Of a stretch of DNA of 46,579 bases, positions 34,101 to 41,006 are shown piece by piece. Position numbers and translations under genes: made by a program. The stretch is from positions 1 to 46,579 of the forward strand of contig JAFAXZ010000033.1 of the NCBI GenBank assembly GCA_019240665.1, read 5' to 3'. Under the pieces are notes generated by a model. It ran no database searches, was not told where the DNA came from, and saw only the letters and a list, made by a program, of their open reading frames with translations. The stretch's first letter is position 1. Every line of letters begins with the position of its first letter. Source of the stretch: Pseudonocardiales bacterium (GTDB taxonomy: Bacteria; Actinomycetota; Actinomycetes; Mycobacteriales; Pseudonocardiaceae).

Positions 34101-34842
34101 TCCTCGCGTCCGGGGTCGGCAGCGTCACGGTGGCGGTGACCGGACCATCGGAGATATCGTCGTACCAGTGGTCGTTGTTGGCCCACGTGTCGGTCTGATC
34201 CGGATCCGCTCCGATCGGATTGTCGAGCTTGGTCGATCCGGCCGCGCCGAAGCCGCCGAGAACGATGAGCCGCCCATGACGGTCGGCTTTCAATTCGCCG
34301 AGCGCGACCGTCGTTCCGAGAAATCGGCCGGTGTCGAACTTGGCGTTTTCCGAATGTCCGTGGCTGCTGATGGATCGCGCGCCCGCATCGATGATGAGCT
34401 CGTGGCGATCGTCCGGATCACGCGTATCGGGATTGCGGCCCGGCACGCTGGCAATGTTGCGGAGCGGCGCATCGTCGATCGCCTGATGGCGGCTGACGCA
34501 TTTGCGCCAAGCCCCCTTCTTGTTGGCCAGATGCACCGTCCACTCCACCTTCGCCTTGCCGCCGCCTTTGCGGTCGCCGGGGCCGAGGCAGGGGAGTTCG
34601 CCCAGGTTCCTTCCGTCCTTGTCGTATCCGTAGATGCGAAAGCGCGCCGCCTGCCGTTTCACGCGGCCGCCTGCATCCTTGAAGGCGCCGTCGGGCGCCG
34701 TGACGGCACGCGGGTCGCCGGGAAGCTCGGGTCCGATGAAGTACGCGTCGGGGCTGTTGCCGACGCGCGCCACGCCTATACCGGGATGGATCTTGCATGA
34801 TGCGATTTGCGCAAAGTCGAAAGCGCCCGTCGTGACGGTCAT
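31126..34842 (-). CDS. LodA-like CTQ amino-acid oxidase fused to a haem-oxygenase-like diiron domain
   Basis: A 1238-residue protein. Residues 1-560 match LodA/GoxA quinoproteins: IHPGIGVARVGNSPDAYFIG, KRQAARFRIYGYDKDG, WTVHLANKKGAW. Cys433 (LEPCAGGAFYPGVE) and Trp489/490 (DGWWPAARPDD) sit where LodA forms cysteine tryptophylquinone. Residues 690-880 look like a haem-oxygenase-like diiron oxidase domain: NEELGDG (Glu736), QNHANIY (His746), LEWTALELH (Glu808 or 813), then HIAIDNAEDGH (His834, Asp838, His844). About 350 further residues, with STCALCG, are unknown. LodA itself is about 720 residues. ATG 34842 was chosen for its GGAGGG; the frame extends to 34926. The expected activity is oxidative deamination or another amine oxidation; substrate unknown. 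Confidence 0.8.
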   Translation of the reverse strand: MTVTTGAFDFAQIASCKIHPGIGVARVGNSPDAYFIGPELPGDPRAVTAPDGAFKDAGGRVKRQAARFRIYGYDKDGRNLGELPCLGPGDRKGGGKAKVEWTVHLANKKGAWRKCVSRHQAIDDAPLRNIASVPGRNPDTRDPDDRHELIIDAGARSISSHGHSENAKFDTGRFLGTTVALGELKADRHGRLIVLGGFGAAGSTKLDNPIGADPDQTDTWANNDHWYDDISDGPVTATVTLPTPDARTIEIRDPEDAAWVIVAPPKYAPGIFSIVTLFDVVREVAIDARWIEDEPDVSYVRDIQPILLRAADTAWVNNDVRRAHRVPFAALPSFSPEERARLFARIRNPRPDAAVAAQQATGQYMPPLSGDGGKATNGKPTTWLSLLPSQYRKLEKWNDGKFAEGEHATALKLDDLDAKAQVAALQRAALEPCAGGAFYPGVEASYTVADARLYAGAFRIDGKKTKAGDVTKYLAVPWQASLYLRKDGWWPAARPDDIVPEEVFDEADSQWRAGGKPVSAGLEGRVRWDRGLGVSTLFRRPWQNPARAVDDPRDGERRGPDDMVRYWSELGFVVPRRSASGEIVHVETERRPYAGMDIRELFHALLNLEEHRNCLPKVQEYVENVLAAARQVQRLPSAFNFMNNIRPFRYSEQAFEARMKDIYDDCFEFAFTKNGRRYDPEDESHNPYFRTREQMAERIRQLTPFNFLDGAWLRNVHRLGPMDEVNSILFSIFNEELGDGVLAQNHANIYRDLCHSIDFYPPPVASLAFARDPQFLDSAFESATFQLGIAEFTERYYPEIIGMTLWLEWTALELHRVAAMIERVGLDAHFYRMHIAIDNAEDGHGAGILRAVKLYLHQAMLQGGDPAVQQQWQRIWDGYVAFALTFAILIQQVSRVVKEPLTSQEQLENLIRRKKTFGQYNHSTCALCGVPINEWFNEPTGFLRALIKAGFIVPGKPASSPFLGLLGFRGPMYRVFTEAEIELWRRWTLEEAWSLADSEDDGSELAADVKRLKGKLARDPSLAHLLSGDRLSRLQRVTSPRRIALWVDLADRHAASAPAAAATAANGAADGIGARKASAIEARFNAWVAWGMVRALTHLAAQPLTNSQNGGFKFNRADAAEGQSALEWLADIRDAANPARTARAYLEALGAEFEQQKDPSAGAFMRRLAATPLAQGFELVAPGNDGHCGRDMMTAWLECGCPMPDVRLGELKPLRIDSTLDEEEHHPTGVAIGFGTMH

Positions 34843-35251
34843 GTGGCCCCCTCCCGACCGCGCGCTTCGGCGCGATTCAAACGCGCCAATGGCCGCGATT
34901 TCCCCTTGCAATGGACGTGAAATCAACTAGGATCGGTATCGGTATCATCGTCCTCCTGACGTTGCTCCGCCGAAGTGGGTCGGCCCACTGGGTGAGCGTA
35001 ATGCGTGTACCCCTTTCGGTGGTCGACAAGAAACGGTGATGCTGCACGGGACGCTGCAGACGACGTCGATCAGCGTCAGTTTCCGGAGCGCGTCTTTTCA
35101 CATCCGGCGAACGAATCTGGCCAAAACAGCGACGCGGGAGCGCTGGGAGCTTTGTTCAGACTCGTGACCCCTGTGGGGACACTTCGGTCGGCTCCGATGG
35201 CGCCAACCCTAGGCCGCGAGCACGCGCGCCGCCATCCAACAAATTTTCACC
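34843..35251. promoter_or_regulatory. Divergent intergenic region between the LodA fusion and LysR
   Basis: About 410 bases with no credible gene. It should hold the promoters of the minus-strand oxidase operon and the plus-strand LysR gene. A short hairpin AGTGGG-N4-CCCACT lies at 34974-34989. I saw no ACCT-N12-AGGT element here, unlike the other operon heads. The right edge contains the TTTTC-N13-GAAAA palindrome listed separately. Confidence 0.45.
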
Positions 35252-35266
35252 ATGCCTGTTAGAAAA
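35244..35266. promoter_or_regulatory. TTTTC-N13-GAAAA palindrome over the LysR start codon
   Basis: The 23 bp begin TTTTCACC, include the LysR ATG (35252-35254) and end TTAGAAAA. An inverted repeat covering the start of a regulator gene could serve autorepression. The same element recurs at 36173-36195 (the broken LysR copy) and 777-799. The copy at 36173 is explained by gene duplication; the one at 777 is not. Confidence 0.4.
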
Positions 35267-36148
35267 CAGACACGCGACCTCGACTGGGAGGATCTTCGCT
35301 ACTTCGTTGCCTTGACGCGCCATGGCAGCCTGTCGGCGACCGCCCGCGGTCTGCGCGTGACGCACGCCACCGTCGCGCGCCGGGTGATGAACCTCGAAGG
35401 TTTGCTGGGGCGGCCATTGTTCGAACGGCGTGCCGACGGCTATTCGCTCACGGCCGAGGGCAAGGCGCTGCTCGACGAGGCGAACGCCATGGAGGAGGCG
35501 GCGCTGGCGGTGCTTCGCCGCATGGACACCAGCAACGAGCTCAATGGCCTCGTGCGTTTGACCGCCACCCGTGCGCTGGCCGACAGTTTCCTCATCGATC
35601 GGCTGGGCGAGTTGCACGAGCGCTATCCGGGTATCGACCTCGAGCTGATCGGCGATTCGCGCGTCGTCAGCCTCGCACGCCGCCAGGCCGACATTGCGTT
35701 GCGGCTCGGATCGTCGAAGGACAGCGACCTGATGGCCCGCCGCGTGGCGAGCATCGCGTTTGGTCTCTATGCGTCGCCTGCCTACCGCGACAAGCTCGCG
35801 CCCGGACAGACGCCGGCGATCATCGGCTTCGACCGCGACAGCGACTTCATCTTCGAGGCGGCGTGGCTCACCCGCCAGTTTCCCACCAAGCGGTTCGTGT
35901 TCCGCACCAACAGCCAGATCTCGCAGGCCGCCGCCGCGCGCGCCGGCTACGGCGTCGCCCTGCTGCCGCGATATCTGACGGTGAACGATCCCGGCCTGGT
36001 GCCGGTCCAGTTCGCCGAGCCGCTGCCCAATCGCGACGTCTGGCTCCTCATTCGCCGCGACCTGACCAAAGTCCCGGCCATCAGGGCGGTGGCGGACTAT
36101 CTGGTCGAATTGTTCCGGCGCGAGCGCCACCTCCTGGCGAACGACTGA
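35252..36148 (+). CDS. LysR-family transcriptional regulator
   Basis: A 298-residue LysR protein. The N-terminal winged helix-turn-helix covers about residues 10-70 (DLRYFVALTRHGSLSATARGL, THATVARRVMNLEGLLG, LFERRADGYSLT), followed by a periplasmic-binding-fold effector domain ending with YGVALLPRYL. It lies divergent to the LodA fusion gene, so it may control that gene. A partly destroyed tandem copy follows 32 bases later. The start overlaps the palindrome at 35244-35266. Confidence 0.88.
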   Translation: MPVRKQTRDLDWEDLRYFVALTRHGSLSATARGLRVTHATVARRVMNLEGLLGRPLFERRADGYSLTAEGKALLDEANAMEEAALAVLRRMDTSNELNGLVRLTATRALADSFLIDRLGELHERYPGIDLELIGDSRVVSLARRQADIALRLGSSKDSDLMARRVASIAFGLYASPAYRDKLAPGQTPAIIGFDRDSDFIFEAAWLTRQFPTKRFVFRTNSQISQAAAARAGYGVALLPRYLTVNDPGLVPVQFAEPLPNRDVWLLIRRDLTKVPAIRAVADYLVELFRRERHLLAND

Positions 36149-36172
36149 TCGACCGCACGGCCGCCGAGAAAA

Positions 36173-36195
36173 TTTTCACCCTGCCGGTTAGAAAA
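36173..36195. promoter_or_regulatory. TTTTC-N13-GAAAA palindrome at the dead LysR copy
   Basis: The same 23-bp element as at 35244-35266, with the former ATG changed to CTG (36181-36183). Both arms are kept exactly, although the downstream DNA-binding coding region has decayed. This could be recent duplication or selection on the operator itself. Confidence 0.35.
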
Positions 36196-37068
36196 CAGAC
36201 AATTGACCTCGAGGGGGCGGTCGTCGCTATTGGATGGCGTCGACGCGCCATGGGGCTGTCTGCGACGGCCGGAAATCCTCGCGTTTCTCATGCGACCACG
36301 CGCGTCGGGTCATGGCCTCGCGCTTTGCCCTGGCTTCCGTCGTCCGAACGGCGCGCCGACGGCGATGCGCTCGTCGCCGACGGCCAGGCATTGCCCGACT
36401 AGGCGAACATTTGGAGGACGCGGCGGTGCCGCGCTTCGCCCATGGCTGCGAGCAATGGCTTGAATGGGCTGGTCCGAGTGACCGCGACCTACGCGCTGGG
36501 CGATGGTTTCCTGATCCATCGCCTCGGCGAGCTGCACGACCGTCATCCCGGCATCGACATCGAATTGATCAACGACACGCGCATCGTCAGCCTGGCTCGG
36601 CGCGAAGCCGACATCGCGTTGCGGCAGGGATCGTCGCAAGAGAGCGACCTCACGGCCTGCCGTGTGGCGAGCATCGCTTTCGGCCTTTATGCCTCGCCGG
36701 CCTATCGCGACAAGCTTGAGGCCGGGCATCGGGCCGCCTTCATCGGCTTCGACCAGGACAGCGACTTCATCTTCGAGGCGGCGTGGCTCACGCGTCAGTT
36801 TCCCGCCCGCCGGTTCGTGTTCCGTACCAACAGCCAGATGTCGCAGGCCGCCGCGGCGCGCGCCGGCTACGGGCTCGCGCTGCTGCCGCGATATCTGGCG
36901 GCGAACGATCCCGGACTGGTCAACATCCCGTCCGGCGAACCCATTCCCAATCGCGACGTGTGGCTCCTCATTCGCCGCGACCTCGCGACGGTCCAGCCCA
37001 TCAGGGCGGTGGCGGAGTATCTCATCGAACTGTTCCGCCGCGAGCGGCACGTCCTGGCAAACGACTGA
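36181..37068 (+). pseudogene. Tandem LysR copy with ruined DNA-binding domain
   Basis: DNA from about 36170 repeats the start of the intact LysR gene, but the ATG has become CTG, several indels scramble the first 80 codons, and a TAG lies near 36400. From ATG 36442 a clean frame of 208 residues runs to 37068 and matches the effector domain of the upstream copy along its length (for example ALGDGFLIHRLGELHDRHPGID and AAWLTRQFPARRFVFRTNSQ). The gene could at most produce an effector-domain-only protein without a helix-turn-helix. The LuxR gene begins 14 bases after its stop. Confidence 0.8.
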
Positions 37069-37082
37069 GCGGGGAGACGGTC

Positions 37083-37820
37083 ATGGACATCTTCGACTTC
37101 GTCGAGTGCTCCAACCAGACGAGATCTCCGGAACGGCTGTTCGGCCTCCTCGTCGACGCCGCCGGCAGCGAAGGGTTCGATCAAGTCGCCTACGGGACGC
37201 TCACCTACCGCGCGCCGCTCCAGCCGACCGGCTGCGTGCCTCCGGCCGTCGTGCTGAACTATCCGGTCGGCTGGCAGCAGCGCTACTTCGAGCGCAGATA
37301 TCAGGTGATCGATCCGGTGGTGACGTGCACGCCGCGCATGGCGCGCCCGTTCCTGTGGGATTCCCTTGCCGAGCGGGGCACGCTGGACCGCGCACAGCGG
37401 CTCGTTCTCGACGAGGCGCGCGAAGCGGGACTGCGCAACGGCGTCAGTGTGCCCCTGCACGGGCCGTGCGGAAAGGTGGCCGTCATGTCGTTTGCGTCGC
37501 GCTGCGACGATGGCGACCCGACCGCCAACCTGAGTCGCCTCACCGCGCTTGCGTCGCAATTCCACGTCGCCTTCAGCGAGCTGGCACATGCGGCCGAGCG
37601 CGAGGCCGACAATGTCCAGCTGTCGCAACGGGAACGGGATTGCCTGAGCTGGACCGCGCAAGGCAAGTCATCGTGGGATATCGGCGTCATCCTGATGATC
37701 AGCGAGAACACTGTGAATTTCCACGTCAAGAACGCGATGCGAAAGCTCGAGACGAGCAGCCGGACCGTCGCCGTCATCAAGGCCTTGCGCCGCGGCCTGA
37801 TCGACCTGCCCTACGTGTAG
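37083..37820 (+). CDS. LuxR-family AHL-responsive regulator
   Basis: A 245-residue LuxR protein. The autoinducer-binding residues are conserved with TraR spacing: Trp64, Tyr68, Asp77 and Pro78 (GWQQRYFERRYQVIDPV) and Trp92. A C-terminal GerE-type helix-turn-helix covers about residues 182-240 (LSQRERDCLSWTAQGKSS, ISENTVNFHVKNAMRKL). It should bind the homoserine lactone made by the LuxI at 27525 and act on the ACCT-N12-AGGT operators found at four places in the window. The coupling is inferred from co-location, as the two genes are 9 kb apart. Confidence 0.9.
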   Translation: MDIFDFVECSNQTRSPERLFGLLVDAAGSEGFDQVAYGTLTYRAPLQPTGCVPPAVVLNYPVGWQQRYFERRYQVIDPVVTCTPRMARPFLWDSLAERGTLDRAQRLVLDEAREAGLRNGVSVPLHGPCGKVAVMSFASRCDDGDPTANLSRLTALASQFHVAFSELAHAAEREADNVQLSQRERDCLSWTAQGKSSWDIGVILMISENTVNFHVKNAMRKLETSSRTVAVIKALRRGLIDLPYV

Positions 37821-37826
37821 GCGCCG

Positions 37827-38744
37827 CTATTTCCGCAGATCGGCCAGGGAGAAGTCCTCGAGGATGGGCGGCGGCTGCGGCCGCACCGGCGTCATGCCGG
37901 CGGCGCGCGCCAGGGCTTCGATCTCGCCGCGGTCCAGCATCGCGTCGAGCGCCTGGTCCACCTTGCCGATCAGGACCGGGTCGAGGGCCACGAAACCCAG
38001 ATTGAAGCCGATGCGGTGGTGGTAGCCGGACGGCGTGAGCCGTGTATCCGGATGCTCGGCCCTATAGGCGTCGAGCCGCCGCAATTCCACCAGCACGGCG
38101 TCGTAGTCGCCCTGCTCCAGCCGCGGCAGCAATTCGCCGCGACCGGCAACCACGTGGGTAATCCGGTCGATCAGCCGGCCATTGTCGAACAGCATCAGGA
38201 TGGCGTCGGCGAACGTGCCGCCCTCCACGCCCAAGCGCAGATCCCGCAGGTCCGCCAGGCTCGCGACCGGCCTGCCGGCCGCCGCGCGGCCGAGCACCAC
38301 GGTGAGGAGCGCGCGATGATAGGGCCTGCTGGCTACCAGCGTGCCCAGGGCGACGCGGCGGCGCCGGTCCGCCGCGCCGGCGCCTTCGAAGTCGGGCAGC
38401 CTCGTGGTTTCCAGCCCGGGTTTTCCGAGCGCGGCCCTGACGAGCGGATAGCTCGCCGCCAGCTGGCAGCGTCCATCGGACAGCAGCGCATTGGCCTCGA
38501 GCGCCATGCTGGTGCCCTCGTCGAGCTTGCTCTCGAACCACTGGACCGCGAGGGTGCGTCCGAGGCGCTCGGCGGCCGCCGCCGCGACCGCGAGATCGAA
38601 GCCGCTGCCGCCCTGCGCCCGGTGCACCGAGTAGGGCGGAAGGTCCTGGTTCAGGCAGACGCGCAGGGCCTCCTGCGCACGTGGCGGTGTCGGCCCCCAC
38701 GCCAGCAGGGCGGCGGCAAGCGTAACAGCATGCCGCGCGCTCAA
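37827..38744 (-). CDS. Periplasmic substrate-binding protein (family 3, XoxJ/MxaJ-like position)
   Basis: About 305 residues. An N-terminal secretion signal (LAAALLAWGPTPPRAQE) precedes a family-3 solute-binding fold: LRVCLNQDLPPYSVHR, GSGFDLAVAAAAAERLGR, LRDLRLGVEGGTFAD, YDAVLVEL. In methanol dehydrogenase clusters, a protein of this type (MxaJ/XoxJ) accompanies the PQQ enzyme and may help its maturation. TTG 38744 overlaps the cytochrome stop (TTGA) and has GGAGG upstream, so it is the likely start even though the open frame runs further. It converges with LuxR at 6 bp distance. Confidence 0.75.
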   Translation of the reverse strand: MSARHAVTLAAALLAWGPTPPRAQEALRVCLNQDLPPYSVHRAQGGSGFDLAVAAAAAERLGRTLAVQWFESKLDEGTSMALEANALLSDGRCQLAASYPLVRAALGKPGLETTRLPDFEGAGAADRRRRVALGTLVASRPYHRALLTVVLGRAAAGRPVASLADLRDLRLGVEGGTFADAILMLFDNGRLIDRITHVVAGRGELLPRLEQGDYDAVLVELRRLDAYRAEHPDTRLTPSGYHHRIGFNLGFVALDPVLIGKVDQALDAMLDRGEIEALARAAGMTPVRPQPPPILEDFSLADLRK

Positions 38745-39112
38745 GACTGCCCTCCGGCGCGCACATAAGCCCAGAGCGCGTCGATCTCGTCGGCGCTGAG
38801 AACGTCGCGCCACGGCGGCATGTTGTTCTTGCCGCGCGTCACCGACTCGACGAACCGCGCCTTCTCGTCCCTGGGAAATTCGCGCAAATCGAACGTGACG
38901 TTGCCGGGATTGACCATGTTCAATCCGTGGCAATGCATGCAGTTCTGCACGTAGAGCCGCTTGCCGGCGGCGATCCGTTGCGCCTCGGTCTGGGCCTGCA
39001 GGACCGCGCTCCTCGGCGCGTCCTCGGCCGCCGGGACGTCCGTGAGCGTCGCGGCCGAAAGCACCGCAACCGTCAGGATGACGCCGGCGAAGATGCCGAG
39101 ATCCCGGGTCAT
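38741..39112 (-). CDS. c-type cytochrome (XoxG-like position)
   Basis: A 123-residue secreted cytochrome. After an N-terminal hydrophobic signal (IFAGVILTVAVLSAATLT), one haem site CMHCH appears in LYVQNCMHCHGLNMVNPG, and MPPW downstream is a likely Met ligand. It should accept electrons from the PQQ dehydrogenase upstream and pass them on in the periplasm. The start overlaps the dehydrogenase stop (ATGA). The size and single haem fit a small class I cytochrome. Confidence 0.85.
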   Translation of the reverse strand: MTRDLGIFAGVILTVAVLSAATLTDVPAAEDAPRSAVLQAQTEAQRIAAGKRLYVQNCMHCHGLNMVNPGNVTFDLREFPRDEKARFVESVTRGKNNMPPWRDVLSADEIDALWAYVRAGGQS

Positions 39113-40770
39113 TGCGGCGCCAGCGCAAACGCCCACAGCGACCCGCCCGCCGGCACCGAGGCGAGGCGCGTATCGCCCGAGAACAGTGTGTACACGCCGC
39201 CCAGTCCGGTGGTCACGGCGACGTATTGCACGCCGTCCTGTTCCCAGGTGATCGGCTGGCCTTCGATGCCGGACCCGGTCTTGAACTTCCAAAGCTTGTC
39301 ACCGGTGTCGGCATCAAACGCCTGGAGCTCGCCGTCATAGCCGCCGGTGAATACCAGCCCACCTGCGGTCGTCATCGTTCCGGAGAACCGGGGCAGGTCG
39401 CTCGGCGCCTCCCATTTGGACTTTCCGGTCATCGGATCGATCGCCTTCAGGTAGCCGCGCGGCCCGTCCGGGAAAGTCCAGCCGGCCGCCATATCCATGC
39501 CAAGGTACCATTGGCCGGCCTTGTAATCCGCGGGCACCGCTTGGTAGTTCGACGCGAAATTAAGCGTATTTGCGTAGGCCAGGCCGGTCCGCGGATTGTA
39601 CGACATGGGCGGCCAGTTCTTGCCGCCGAGAATCGAGGGCCACACCGTGACCAATTCGCCGGCGCGCGCCTTGCGGGCGACGTCTGTCTCGATCGGCCGG
39701 CCGGTCTCGAGATCGATGCCCGATGCCCAGTTCATCTGGACATAGGGGTTCGCGCCAATCAGCTTGCCGTTTGTGCGATCGAGCACATAGAAGAAGCCGT
39801 TGCGATCAGCGTGCAGAATGACCTTGGTCGGCACGCCGTTCACCTCGATGGTGGCGAGCAGCATTTCGGCAACGCTGTCATAGTCGAACGGGCTGTTCGG
39901 CGAGAATTGGAAGTGCCACTTGATCGACCCGGTCTGGGGATCGAGGGCCAGCACCGAGCAGGTGTGAAGATTGTCGCCCGGCCGAACCGCGGTGTTGAAC
40001 GGCGCCGGGTTGCCGGTGCCCCAATAGACGGTGTTGAGCTGCGGATCGAACGAGCCGGTGATCCAGGTGGTGCCGCCCCCGTATTTCCAGGTATCGCCCG
40101 CCCAGGTGTCATGGCCGGGCTCGCCCGGTCCCGGAACCGTGTAGGTCCGCCACAGGTGGTTGCCGGTCTCAGCCTCCCAGCCGTCGATGTAACCGCGGGT
40201 ACCAAACTCGGCGCCCGAGACCCCGGTGACCACCACGCCGGCGGCGACCAGCGGCGCCATCGTCATGGAGTACCCAAGCTTGATATCGCCGGCGTTTTGC
40301 CGCCACAGCTCCTTGCCGCTCTTGGCGTCGAGCGCAATGACGTTGGCGTCGAGCGTGGTGCGGAACAGCTTGCCATCGAAGATCGCAGCGCCGCGGTTGA
40401 TGATGCCGCAGCACACGATGCGCGGCGTTGCCGCCGCGTAGTTGACCTTGGTCTTCCAAATCTGGTTGCCGGTCCGGGCGTCGACCGCCATGGTGGCGTT
40501 GTGGGTGGTGACGTAGATCACGCCTTTGTAGACCAGCGGCTGGGATTCTTCGCTGCGGTTGTCGTCGAAGCTGTAGTTCCACACCGGGACCAGGCGCTTG
40601 ACCGTATTCTTGTTGATTTGTTCGAGCGGGCTGTAGCGCTGCTGGTGATAGCCCATGCCGTAGGTGAGCACGCTGGAAGTCTCTCCGCTGGCCAGCTCGG
40701 CAGCTGTTTGCGCGGATGCCGCGAGGGGAGCGAGCAAAGCCAAGCCTGCCGCCCATACCGCGATTTTCAT
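39109..40770 (-). CDS. PQQ-dependent alcohol dehydrogenase, lanthanide type (XoxF/ExaF-like)
   Basis: A 553-residue periplasmic quinoprotein with signal peptide (residues 1-20, ending AASAQ) and an eight-bladed propeller. Cys120-Cys121 form the vicinal disulfide of PQQ enzymes (RIVCCGIINRG). Glu188 (GAEFG), Asn254 (GTGNPAPF) and Asp296 are the metal/catalytic residues. Asp298 in FDYDS is the extra aspartate typical of lanthanide-dependent enzymes (calcium enzymes have Ala or Ser/Thr there). It oxidises a primary alcohol; which one cannot be told. ATG 40770 opens the signal peptide; the frame extends to 40857. It is the first gene of a three-gene operon, 190 bp downstream of a lux-box-like element. 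Confidence 0.85.
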   Translation of the reverse strand: MKIAVWAAGLALLAPLAASAQTAAELASGETSSVLTYGMGYHQQRYSPLEQINKNTVKRLVPVWNYSFDDNRSEESQPLVYKGVIYVTTHNATMAVDARTGNQIWKTKVNYAAATPRIVCCGIINRGAAIFDGKLFRTTLDANVIALDAKSGKELWRQNAGDIKLGYSMTMAPLVAAGVVVTGVSGAEFGTRGYIDGWEAETGNHLWRTYTVPGPGEPGHDTWAGDTWKYGGGTTWITGSFDPQLNTVYWGTGNPAPFNTAVRPGDNLHTCSVLALDPQTGSIKWHFQFSPNSPFDYDSVAEMLLATIEVNGVPTKVILHADRNGFFYVLDRTNGKLIGANPYVQMNWASGIDLETGRPIETDVARKARAGELVTVWPSILGGKNWPPMSYNPRTGLAYANTLNFASNYQAVPADYKAGQWYLGMDMAAGWTFPDGPRGYLKAIDPMTGKSKWEAPSDLPRFSGTMTTAGGLVFTGGYDGELQAFDADTGDKLWKFKTGSGIEGQPITWEQDGVQYVAVTTGLGGVYTLFSGDTRLASVPAGGSLWAFALAPQ

Positions 40771-40959
40771 ACCCGTCCGTCCGCAGCGAAACCCCGCCTC
40801 GGCGCTCGGCGGACTAAGCGCGTTATACGGCGTCAGATGACAAATAGTGGCTTCCATTCACGCGGCTCCTCTGGATTGGCGCAGGTCCGCGCTCAACGGC
40901 GGCACTTTGACCGTAACGATCGCGTGTCGGCAGACTATCCCCAAGCGCAGACCGTGTGT

Positions 40960-40979
40960 ACCTGCTCACGTTAATAGGT
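40960..40979. promoter_or_regulatory. lux-box-like palindrome 4 (weaker) upstream of the PQQ operon
   Basis: ACCTGCTCACGTTAATAGGT has the ACCT-N12-AGGT frame of the other three elements, but its inner arms do not pair as well. It lies 190 bp before ATG 40770 in the 236-bp gap between the PQQ dehydrogenase and the hydrolase gene at 41007. The distance is longer than for elements 2 and 3, so a direct promoter role is less certain. Confidence 0.4.
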
Positions 40980-41006
40980 AGCACCTCGGCACCGTATTGA
41001 TCCTGA

